From Legionellales bacterium UBA2469 (lineage in GTDB: Bacteria; Pseudomonadota; Gammaproteobacteria; Legionellales; Legionellaceae), in NCBI GenBank assembly GCA_002342175.1, contig DDPL01000030.1:1-8214 (forward strand): DNA of 8,214 bases. The letters run 5' to 3'. This document shows, in pieces, positions 1-5,920 of the stretch (positions are counted from its first letter, which is position 1; each line of letters begins with the position of its first letter). The notes under the pieces are model-generated. The model saw only the letters and a list, made by a program, of their open reading frames with translations, searched no databases and had not been told where the DNA came from. The position numbers were made by a program, and so were the translations under genes.

Positions 1-157
1 AAGCACCTGATAAACCCCAGCGACGTATAACTTTTCGAGATTTTTTGGGAAATCTCTCCGTCAAAATTGCTAAAAATATCAGGTTATCAATTCCTAAAAC
101 GACTTCTAAAAGACATAAAATAACAAAATTAAAAATATGTTCTATGATCTCGACCAT
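1..157 (-). CDS. TerC-family integral membrane protein, N-terminal part (runs off the left edge)
   Basis: Reading the - strand from an ATG at 157-155 gives 52 open codons to the window edge. The peptide has a hydrophobic first helix and then LEVVLGIDNLIFLAIL (residues 17-32). This matches the signature at the start of TerC-family proteins: an acidic residue in the helix followed by G-x-D-N (E18, D24, N25 here). A basic cytosolic loop follows (PKKSRKVIRRWG, 38-49), as expected between helices 1 and 2. The family comprises inner-membrane proteins linked to metal-ion (notably manganese) export and tellurite resistance; the acidic membrane residues are thought to handle the metal. The Shine-Dalgarno is weak (AGAAAAG just upstream). 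It is divergent from pcnB with a 58-bp gap. At least three quarters of the gene is missing, so the subfamily (and any C-terminal CBS/CorC domains) cannot be told. Confidence 0.85.
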   Translation of the reverse strand, partial: MVEIIEHIFNFVILCLLEVVLGIDNLIFLAILTERFPKKSRKVIRRWGLSGA

Positions 158-185
158 TTCTTTTCTAATCGACCTTCGTTATAAT
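157..185 (+). promoter_or_regulatory. Candidate sigma70 promoter for pcnB
   Basis: A perfect TATAAT lies at 180-185, with a poor -35 (TTTCTT, 157-162) at 17-bp spacing. Transcription would start near 192, about 24 nt before the ATG at 216. The position supports 216, rather than the upstream TTG at 45, as the pcnB start. The -35 half overlaps the first codon of the divergent TerC-family gene. Confidence 0.45.
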
Positions 186-200
186 AGCGTAGTTTATCTA

Positions 201-229
201 TTTATACTCGGGAATATGCCCTTAATCAA
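201..229 (-). promoter_or_regulatory. Candidate sigma70 promoter for the TerC-family gene
   Basis: On the - strand, TTGATT (229-224) is separated by exactly 17 bp from TATAAA (206-201). These match TTGACA at 4/6 and TATAAT at 5/6. Transcription would start near 194, giving a leader of about 37 nt before the ATG at 157. The element overlaps the pcnB start codon. It was recognised by eye only; AT-rich DNA yields such matches by chance. Confidence 0.4.
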
Positions 230-1556
230 ATTTTTTAAAAAAATATTACGTCCACAGAATCCAATCGAATTAATTCCTTTGGAAGAATATGCTATTCCAC
301 GTAATAAACACCATATCACGAAAGCTGAAATTAATCCGCATGCATTACAGGTCATCAATCATCTGAATCATCATGGATTTGAAGCTTACTTAGTGGGCGG
401 TAGCGTACGCGACTTACTTTTAAGAAAAATTCCCAAAGATTTTGATGTGGCAACCAATGCAACGCCTCCACAAATAAAAAAATTATTTCGAAATGCACGC
501 ATTATTGGACGTCGATTTAAACTTGTTCACATTACTTTTAACCGTGAAATTATCGAAGTATCTACTTTTCGTTCAAATGCACCGGATGAACAATTACAAA
601 CCAATGCCAAAGGCATGGTCATTCGTGATAATGTCTATGGAACGCTTGAACAAGATGCTTGGAGACGTGATTTTACCATTAATTCACTTTATTATGATGT
701 TCGAAATGGTTCTATAGTTGATTACACGCAAGGTTTTACAGATATCAAACAAAAACAAATTCGTATCATTGGCGAACCTGAATTACGTTATCAAGAAGAT
801 CCTGTGCGCATGCTCAGAGCCATTCGGTTTGCTGCAAAACTACATTTTAATATTTGTGAAAGTACGGCGGCTCCAATTTTTGAACATGGTGAATTATTAC
901 AACATGTATCTAGCGCACGTTTATTTGATGAAATATCAAAATTATGGCAATGCCAAGAATCTTTAGCGTCCTTTAAATTGATGCAAGAATTTAATATTCT
1001 GGAAAAATTATTTCCTTGGACCGCAAAAGCTATCGAAAACCATCATGCGGCACTCAAACTGATTGAAACTGCCTTAGAAAATACTGATAATCGTCTTAAA
1101 GACCAAAAACCAACGACTCCTGCGTTTTTATTTGCCATTTTTTTATGGTTCCCTATGCGTCAGTTAGCCTTGCAATTCCAACAGGAAGAAGAGATTCATC
1201 CATTAACTGCATTAGAAAAAGCCATGGGCAAAGTGATTGCTGATCAGTGTCAAATCATCGCCATTCCGAAACGATTTACGCAAATTGTCCGTGAAATCTG
1301 GCTGTTGCAATTCCGATTTCAAAAACGCATGGGCCACAAACCTTTTCAAATGATGGAGCATGGCCGTTTTCGTGCTGCATATGATTTCTTAGCGCTTCGC
1401 GCATTAACTGGCGATGAATCGATGGAACTTGCTGATTGGTGGACAAGATTTCAAGATGCCGATGAAGCCACTCAAGCATCGATGATTAAAGAAGCAAGCC
1501 CCAGTTTAGCGAAAAAAAAACGTCGCCGATCTAAAAAACCGAAGAGCGAGGCATGA
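216..1556 (+). CDS. pcnB: Poly(A) polymerase I (class II nucleotidyltransferase)
   Basis: It adds 3' poly(A) tails to RNA, which in E. coli promotes decay of mRNAs and regulatory RNAs. From the ATG at 216 the protein has 446 residues, close to E. coli PcnB. The nucleotidyltransferase head carries LVGGSVRDLLL (59-69) and the metal-binding D-x-D (D75, D77) in KDFDVATNA. WRRDFTINSLYY (149-160) and EDPVRMLRAIRFAAKL (194-209) follow, all typical of PcnB. The C-terminal RNA-binding part has EHGRFRAAYDFLALRA (381-396), then a very basic tail (KKKRRRSKKPK, 433-443), as in E. coli. A TTG at 45 would add 57 residues, but that stretch lies antisense to the TerC-family gene, does not look like PcnB and lies upstream of the likely promoter, so 216 is preferred. 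The Shine-Dalgarno is poor. The stop overlaps the folK start (ATGA). The CCA-adding enzyme is a paralogue, but the C-terminal region and basic tail favour PcnB. Confidence 0.95.
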   Translation: MPLIKFFKKILRPQNPIELIPLEEYAIPRNKHHITKAEINPHALQVINHLNHHGFEAYLVGGSVRDLLLRKIPKDFDVATNATPPQIKKLFRNARIIGRRFKLVHITFNREIIEVSTFRSNAPDEQLQTNAKGMVIRDNVYGTLEQDAWRRDFTINSLYYDVRNGSIVDYTQGFTDIKQKQIRIIGEPELRYQEDPVRMLRAIRFAAKLHFNICESTAAPIFEHGELLQHVSSARLFDEISKLWQCQESLASFKLMQEFNILEKLFPWTAKAIENHHAALKLIETALENTDNRLKDQKPTTPAFLFAIFLWFPMRQLALQFQQEEEIHPLTALEKAMGKVIADQCQIIAIPKRFTQIVREIWLLQFRFQKRMGHKPFQMMEHGRFRAAYDFLALRALTGDESMELADWWTRFQDADEATQASMIKEASPSLAKKKRRRSKKPKSEA

Positions 1557-1972
1557 AATACGCTTTTTTGAGTATTGGCGCCAATCAACAGGATCCAATA
1601 CGGACGATTCATTTAGCCAATCATAAGATTCAAGCCATCGCAGGGACCTGTATTATTCATGCATCAGAAATTTTCCAAACATTGCCTTTTGGCGTTACAC
1701 AGCAACCACTTTTTTATAACCAAGTCATGCATATCTGCACCCACATTGATCCTTTTCAACTATTAAGGGCATGCCAACACATTGAGCTCCAGCTTGGAAG
1801 AGTGCGCCATCTCCCTTGGGGGCCTCGCGCCATCGACATCGATATATTGGCATATGAAAATTTCACCATTCGACATCCGCGCTTAGTCCTTCCACACCCG
1901 CAAATATGGGAACGTTCGTTTATTAACAAAGCGCTAAAACATCATTATCCCAAACATTTTTTAAAAATATAG
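1553..1972 (+). CDS. folK: 2-amino-4-hydroxy-6-hydroxymethyldihydropteridine pyrophosphokinase (HPPK)
   Basis: It transfers pyrophosphate from ATP to 6-hydroxymethyl-7,8-dihydropterin, the step before dihydropteroate synthase in cytosolic folate synthesis. The 139-residue product shows the HPPK pattern: LSIGANQ at the N-terminus (6-12), FYNQV (54-58), IELQLGRVR (77-85), WGPRAIDIDIL (89-99) and LPHP....R (113-121). W89, R92, the Mg-binding D95 and D97, H115 and R121 fall at the same positions as the key residues of E. coli HPPK. The start overlaps the pcnB stop by 4 bp; GAAGAG (1541-1546) is a suitably spaced Shine-Dalgarno, so coupled translation in a pcnB-folK operon is likely. The protein is about 20 residues shorter than E. 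coli HPPK (about 159), the loss falling at the C-terminus after the active-site residues. No pan genes follow. Confidence 0.95.
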   Translation: MKYAFLSIGANQQDPIRTIHLANHKIQAIAGTCIIHASEIFQTLPFGVTQQPLFYNQVMHICTHIDPFQLLRACQHIELQLGRVRHLPWGPRAIDIDILAYENFTIRHPRLVLPHPQIWERSFINKALKHHYPKHFLKI

Positions 1973-1983
1973 CATATACTTTA

Positions 1984-2000
1984 CGTATAACCATTATACG
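1984..2000. promoter_or_regulatory. Perfect 7-bp inverted repeat upstream of the universal stress gene
   Basis: CGTATAA (1984-1990) and TTATACG (1994-2000) are exact inverted repeats around a 3-bp CCA centre. The dyad ends at the weak Shine-Dalgarno GAGA (2000-2003) and 9 bp before the ATG at 2010. It could be an operator for a dimeric regulator, or a small mRNA hairpin next to the ribosome site. A -10-like TATACT lies just upstream (1975-1980) and a TATAAC lies inside the dyad, but no good -35 was found for either. Confidence 0.4.
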
Positions 2001-2009
2001 AGAATCATC

Positions 2010-2432
2010 ATGTATCGATGCATATTACATGCAACTGACTTGCAAGAAAATCATTTGAATTATTGCGAACAAGCAGTAAAAATTGCCAAAGCTTTTAAGG
2101 CCGAACTTTTTTGTCTACATGTGCTTGATATTCCTAATTCTTGGCAGATTGCTCAAGGCCTTGGTTTTGCAGAGAATGAGCCCTTTCCTATTGAAGAAAC
2201 TCAAGAAATTATGCGTGCACTTGGTCAACAACTTGAGATTCCCAAAGAAAATATGCTTGTAATGCATGGAAATCTAAGACATGCCATCTCTGATTGTATT
2301 GAGAATTTACAACCAGAATTGGTTTTAATTGGCTCCCCTTCCAATCAAATTTTACAAGGTGAAATCACTCATTTATCTCATTTTATGGTTGATCATGCCC
2401 CTTGTGATGTAATGATTCTTCGTACAAAATAA
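2010..2432 (+). CDS. Universal stress protein, UspA family, single domain
   Basis: The 140-residue product has the Usp alpha/beta fold pattern. An N-terminal strand with the family aspartate, CILHATDL (4-11), is followed by a helix (AVKIAKAFKAEL, 22-33) and FCLHVLDIP (34-42). A G-x-L strand/helix (HGNLRHAISDCI, 86-97), ELVLIGSPS (103-111) and the terminal strand CDVMILRTK (132-140) complete it. The ATP-binding Usp signature (G-x2-G-x9-G-S/T) is broken: after G108-S109 the expected glycines are missing. It is therefore closer to the UspA type, which does not bind ATP, than to MJ0577-like proteins. The role is likely stress survival in the cytosol, as a dimer; the exact function is unknown. It lies 37 bp after folK with a dyad in the gap, so it may be transcribed separately. 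No signal peptide or membrane segment is seen. Confidence 0.85.
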   Translation: MYRCILHATDLQENHLNYCEQAVKIAKAFKAELFCLHVLDIPNSWQIAQGLGFAENEPFPIEETQEIMRALGQQLEIPKENMLVMHGNLRHAISDCIENLQPELVLIGSPSNQILQGEITHLSHFMVDHAPCDVMILRTK

Positions 2433-2475
2433 TTTTTAAGGTCAAAATAAAGACATATTTATCAGTGGTTACTTA

Positions 2476-2490
2476 TTTATACTCATTTAC
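2476..2490 (-). promoter_or_regulatory. Possible CpxR-like half-site pair overlapping the -35
   Basis: On the - strand this reads GTAAA-N5-ATAAA, one mismatch from the GTAAA-N5-GTAAA pattern known for the response regulator CpxR. CpxR controls several Dot/Icm effector genes in Legionella. The site overlaps the -35 of the promoter at 2486-2513. The motif is AT-rich, so a chance match is quite possible. Confidence 0.2.
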
Positions 2491-2513
2491 AGCCAATATT
2501 TTTTTGATATACT
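2486..2513 (+). promoter_or_regulatory. Candidate sigma70 promoter for the 574-codon orphan gene
   Basis: TTTACA (2486-2491, 5/6 of TTGACA) is separated by 16 bp from TATACT (2508-2513, 5/6 of TATAAT). A TGA directly before the -10 makes an extended -10 (TGnTATACT). Transcription would start near 2519-2521, only a few bases before the ATG at 2524 and about 22 bases before the in-frame ATG at 2542. Confidence 0.55.
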
Positions 2514-2523
2514 TGAGCCCCCA

Positions 2524-4248
2524 ATGGCCAATTGTATTAATATGCGAAAAACCCTTTCAAGTAACAGCTATACTTTCCAATTACATCAACCCCATACTTT
2601 AAAAACAGATCACGCATTTAAGCATGACCTGTTTCCTTATATGCATCGATATCAACAAATGGCGAGCCTTTTCATCCATCGCATGATCAAACTCTGGATG
2701 CCAACACCTCCACTCGAATCTCATAACTTTGTTGCCGATATTCTCATTGCTTCAAATCAGGTTCAATTTAAACTTCCAACAACTCGATTACCCTTCTCAG
2801 AACTTGCACCAGAACATATACAAAAAAAAATTCATCAACACCGCACACAAAACTTAGCAGCTATTGCTTTTTTTAACTACATTTTTAATGTTGATTTTAG
2901 TAAAACAAAACTCTATGTCAGTCAAAGCCCCACCACGAAAGACTGGTATTTTGTTCAAGATAATGCCATTTACTTACAAGACTACTTTCGCGAAGTTTTT
3001 TGCTATAAAACGGATCAAATCACCAATCAACAATTATGCGCAAATATTCCTGATAATGGTGAAATCCAACGATGTTTTTTTGATACCATTAATTTAAATG
3101 ATCCATGGATAACAAGCATTTTTGCCCCACTTTCAAGTGAAGACATCAAGTGGTTATGTATGCAGAATTTGTTTGAAGTTCTCATGAGAATATCATTAAC
3201 TCCTCCAGCGTTGGTTCACCATTTCGTCAACAAATATTTCAATGGCATTCATAAAGAAGATAAAACATATTTTTCAAAATATTTTTTATCCCTTATTCTA
3301 ATGATAAAAAATAATATTAGACATTTGTGTTCGCCAGAGGAATACCAACATTGGCAATATTTTATAGAAAATCATGGGCATAATGTTTATCTGACTTATA
3401 TCCAAGAGATTTTCCAAATATCCCAAGTCAATACGGAAATTTCACCCCAACAACTAAAAAATATTTTAGATGGTTTGCATCGAAAAGCTTTTTATCTACA
3501 TATTCCTAATCTTCTGGATGATTGCAAATTACCTAAAATACAAACATATTCAAAATCCCTTTATATTGGAGCAATGCATTATGTTTTACAAGAAATGCAA
3601 ATGAACTGGACTACTATTCAATACGATGCAAAACATGTGTTTTGGGAGCATTTGAATCAACTTATTAAGTATCTTCCACAACCGCAGTGCAATATTTTTA
3701 AGATTAAATTTCCATTTTTAGACACTTTATTCCTTATCGCTATTAAATTTCATCACAATCAAATCGTAAAATTTATTTTCCAACAAAAAAATATTTTAAA
3801 AAATCAAACCCATCCCTATTTTGATCCTGAAAACTATTCATCAAAAATATTAAAAAATGCCTCCACATTGCTCATTGCAATTTATTACCAAAACTCAGTA
3901 ATATGTCAGTTGTTAAGAGAAAATTTTGTGCGTCTCAATCAAACCGATGAGCTTAAATTTCTAGATTTATTGATGGATGCTTGTTTATCTAATAATATGG
4001 CCTCTGCTCAATTTTATTTACAACACTATCCAAATATTTTTAATCATCCCACCATGCAATCCGAAATTCACGATACACTTGCGGCTTCATCTGCAGAAAT
4101 TCGGGAACTATTTTCTCAAATTCAGGCCCAGTTTCAACAAAATCCAACCATCATCGCTCACCCGCACCCGCGTAGACGACGACACAGTTTCTTTTCTACC
4201 ATTTCAACATCAGAATCATCTTATGAACTCACGAAACTCGCCCTTTAA
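2524..4248 (+). CDS. Orphan 574-residue protein with degenerate ankyrin-like repeats; candidate secreted effector
   Basis: I do not recognise this gene. The product has no signal peptide or clear membrane helix and is rich in His, Gln, Asn, Phe and Tyr. Three helix-pair units near the C-terminus resemble worn ankyrin repeats: LDTLFLIAIKFHHNQIVKFIF (starting at 399), ASTLLIAIYYQNSVICQLL (446-464) and LLMDACLSNNMASAQFYLQ (482-500). A segment at 107-155 (RTQNLAAIAFF...KTKLYV...YFVQDNAIYLQDYF) faintly recalls the N-terminal module preceding ankyrin repeats in some Legionella-type effectors; this is weak. The tail has four arginines followed by HSFF (550-557), then STSESSYELTKLAL. Such a Ser/Thr/Glu-rich end with terminal hydrophobics is like Dot/Icm (type IVB) secretion signals. 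It has its own promoter and no operon partner. The start is uncertain: ATG 2524 lies almost at the predicted transcription start, while ATG 2542 (residue 7) leaves a normal leader; neither has a Shine-Dalgarno. Sure as a gene; function is inference. Confidence 0.85.
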   Translation: MANCINMRKTLSSNSYTFQLHQPHTLKTDHAFKHDLFPYMHRYQQMASLFIHRMIKLWMPTPPLESHNFVADILIASNQVQFKLPTTRLPFSELAPEHIQKKIHQHRTQNLAAIAFFNYIFNVDFSKTKLYVSQSPTTKDWYFVQDNAIYLQDYFREVFCYKTDQITNQQLCANIPDNGEIQRCFFDTINLNDPWITSIFAPLSSEDIKWLCMQNLFEVLMRISLTPPALVHHFVNKYFNGIHKEDKTYFSKYFLSLILMIKNNIRHLCSPEEYQHWQYFIENHGHNVYLTYIQEIFQISQVNTEISPQQLKNILDGLHRKAFYLHIPNLLDDCKLPKIQTYSKSLYIGAMHYVLQEMQMNWTTIQYDAKHVFWEHLNQLIKYLPQPQCNIFKIKFPFLDTLFLIAIKFHHNQIVKFIFQQKNILKNQTHPYFDPENYSSKILKNASTLLIAIYYQNSVICQLLRENFVRLNQTDELKFLDLLMDACLSNNMASAQFYLQHYPNIFNHPTMQSEIHDTLAASSAEIRELFSQIQAQFQQNPTIIAHPHPRRRRHSFFSTISTSESSYELTKLAL

Positions 4249-4262
4249 TTTTGTACATTCAT

Positions 4263-4290
4263 TTGCCATTTCATGTGCGACGTGTATAAT
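4263..4290 (+). promoter_or_regulatory. Strong candidate sigma70 promoter for lnt
   Basis: TTGCCA (4263-4268, 5/6) and a perfect TATAAT (4285-4290) are separated by 16 bp. Transcription would begin near 4297, about 23 nt before the GTG at 4320. This supports that start codon and separates lnt transcription from the upstream orphan gene. Confidence 0.6.
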
Positions 4291-4319
4291 AATTCAAAAT
4301 AATAATCATCATTAAAATC

Positions 4320-5828
4320 GTGTTTAAGCCTTTTATTTCATACATTTTAGGATGGAAACCCTTTTTTTTAGGGTTGGCATTTCCTTTGGGCTTTGCTCCT
4401 ATACATATTCCAAGCATTCTTTATCTTTCATTGCTTTTTTTTATTCGCTCAATTTACCAATCGAAATCTTTTTTTAAAGAAGGATTTTTATATGGCCTTG
4501 GATTAGCACTCGTCGGTGTTTCATGGATTTACAATAGTATCCATCAATATGGACATCTTCACCCTATTGTTGCATCAATCGCAACACTTTTATTTGTCAT
4601 ATATATGGCCTCATTTTATGCACTATTTACTATCCTTCTTTATTGGTTTCGAAAAAAAACGCCGTCATTGATGCTGCCTTTAATAACAGCAGCAGTTTGG
4701 ACATTATGTGAATGGATTCGTTCAACACTATTTGGTGGATTTCCATGGCTAATGATTGGTTTTTCAGTCATTGACACACCATTACAAAATCTTCTTCCTT
4801 GGTTTGGTCTCTATGCTCCAGGCTTTTTTATGATACTTGGACTTGCTTGTTTTGCGCAATTTGAAAATCGCCTTCTCGCTATCGCCGGCACCCTTATTTT
4901 CTTATTTCCACAAACCATGGCTCTACATTTCCCCAAAATAACCCATCCCTCCATTGAAGTTGCGATGATTCAAGGCAATGTCAAAATACAAGACAAATGG
5001 AATGAAGATGTATTTTGGAAGCAATACCGTTTTTATTTTTATGAAATCATCTCTTTGCTTAAATCTCAACAAACCATTATTTTACCAGAAGCCGCCATCA
5101 GTGTTCCGAGTTCTTTTTTGCATCATGAACTTCAGCTATTAAATAAATTCTCTAAAGAAAAAAATACTGCACTACTGCTCGGCATCCCACAACCATCAAC
5201 ATCAGATCAATGGAATTATCACAATGGAATCTTAGGCTTGGGACGAGCCCAAGGCACTTATTTTAAACAACAGTTGGTACCATTTGGGGAGTACATCCCG
5301 CGTGTTTTCCAGCATGTACTCGAATTTCTAAAAGTGCCAATGGTCACAACCATTCCTGGTGACAATATGCAAAAACCTATTCATGTATTTGACCGCCCAA
5401 TTGCAAGCCTCATTTGCTATGAATTAGCCTATCCTGAACTCCTTCGACAACAGCTGCCAAGCGCACAATGGATTGTTTCACAAAGCGATGATGGCTGGTT
5501 TGGCCATTCACTTGCACTGTATCAACATTTACAAATGGCACAAACCTTATCGTTCATGTCCCATCGCGATCAGGTTTTTGTCAATAATAACGGTCTCTCC
5601 AGCTTTATTAATTCATCGGGTCATATCATTGCTCAAATCCCTGCATGGCAGCGCAAACACCTTCAAGGCCATATTCATGAACATTTAGAAACGACTCCTT
5701 GGATGCACTGGGGTGACCGTCCCATATTATTTTGCGTTTTAAGTATTTTATTTCTATCCTTGTCTTCACAGTTCTTTTTTAGCATTGTGAGAAAGTATAA
5801 ATCGACTAAACCTGCTATCGCTCAATAA
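4320..5828 (+). CDS. lnt: Apolipoprotein N-acyltransferase
   Basis: This inner-membrane enzyme transfers a third acyl chain from phospholipid to the N-terminal diacylglyceryl-cysteine of lipoproteins, the last maturation step before Lol sorting. At 502 residues it matches E. coli Lnt (512). The N-terminal half is strongly hydrophobic (several helices between about 13 and 200), with the Lnt-typical GFPWLMIGFS (140-149). A periplasmic nitrilase-like domain follows (about 212-450), then a last helix (about 468-488). The catalytic Glu-Lys-Cys triad is present: E257 in ILPEAAI, K316 in YFKQQLVPFGEY and C366 in LICYELAYPE. The accessory E324 and E368 are also in place. The usual SNDAWFG is SDDGWFG here (389-395). 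The start is GTG with no visible Shine-Dalgarno; an in-frame stop at 4290-4292 leaves little room upstream and no ATG lies nearby. leuS follows 92 bp downstream, an association also seen in Pseudomonas. Confidence 0.95.
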   Translation: MFKPFISYILGWKPFFLGLAFPLGFAPIHIPSILYLSLLFFIRSIYQSKSFFKEGFLYGLGLALVGVSWIYNSIHQYGHLHPIVASIATLLFVIYMASFYALFTILLYWFRKKTPSLMLPLITAAVWTLCEWIRSTLFGGFPWLMIGFSVIDTPLQNLLPWFGLYAPGFFMILGLACFAQFENRLLAIAGTLIFLFPQTMALHFPKITHPSIEVAMIQGNVKIQDKWNEDVFWKQYRFYFYEIISLLKSQQTIILPEAAISVPSSFLHHELQLLNKFSKEKNTALLLGIPQPSTSDQWNYHNGILGLGRAQGTYFKQQLVPFGEYIPRVFQHVLEFLKVPMVTTIPGDNMQKPIHVFDRPIASLICYELAYPELLRQQLPSAQWIVSQSDDGWFGHSLALYQHLQMAQTLSFMSHRDQVFVNNNGLSSFINSSGHIIAQIPAWQRKHLQGHIHEHLETTPWMHWGDRPILFCVLSILFLSLSSQFFFSIVRKYKSTKPAIAQ

Positions 5829-5920
5829 ATAAAAAAATACACATCAATTTTTCAAATCCCCTTGCTGCAAGAAGAGAGAGGGAGTATCCTTATCAATTAG
5901 GTTCAAATTTGTTTAATATT
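5829..5920 (+). other. lnt-leuS spacer with a purine-rich tract
   Basis: The 92-bp spacer begins AT-rich. It then holds a short imperfect palindrome, CTTGCTGCAAG (5-bp arms around one base, about 5860-5870), that runs into a purine-rich tract ending in GGGAG (to 5884). The hairpin is weak and lacks a following T run, so it is not an intrinsic terminator. No convincing promoter was found, so leuS may be read through from lnt. An AGG at 5899-5901 is 7 nt before an in-frame TTG (5909) but 19 nt before the leuS ATG. Confidence 0.4.

Noticed and set aside
37..56. Inverted repeat GAGATTT...AAATCTC as a terminator
   Set aside because: It lies inside the TerC-family coding sequence and has no T run on either side.
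45..215. N-terminal extension of PcnB from a TTG at 45
   Set aside because: The encoded 57 residues do not resemble PcnB, lie antisense to a convincing TerC-family N-terminus and start upstream of the likely promoter; the ATG at 216 gives the normal family length.
1276..1479. 67-codon frame on the - strand inside pcnB
   Set aside because: Antisense to conserved PcnB C-terminal sequence, with no ribosome site and no recognisable product.
2433..2485. Terminator for the universal stress gene
   Set aside because: No GC-rich hairpin followed by T residues could be found; only AT-rich sequence with weak, interrupted pairings.
3977..4315. 112-codon frame overlapping the end of the orphan gene and reaching lnt
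   Set aside because: It is out of frame with the orphan gene, has the composition of a shadow frame (runs of Asn/His/Ile) and contains the lnt promoter in its 3' part.
5858..5875. CTTGCTGCAAG hairpin as an lnt terminator or tRNA-sensing leader of leuS
   Set aside because: The stem is only five base pairs around one base and lacks a T run; T-box leaders also need a far longer conserved structure and are not expected in gammaproteobacteria.
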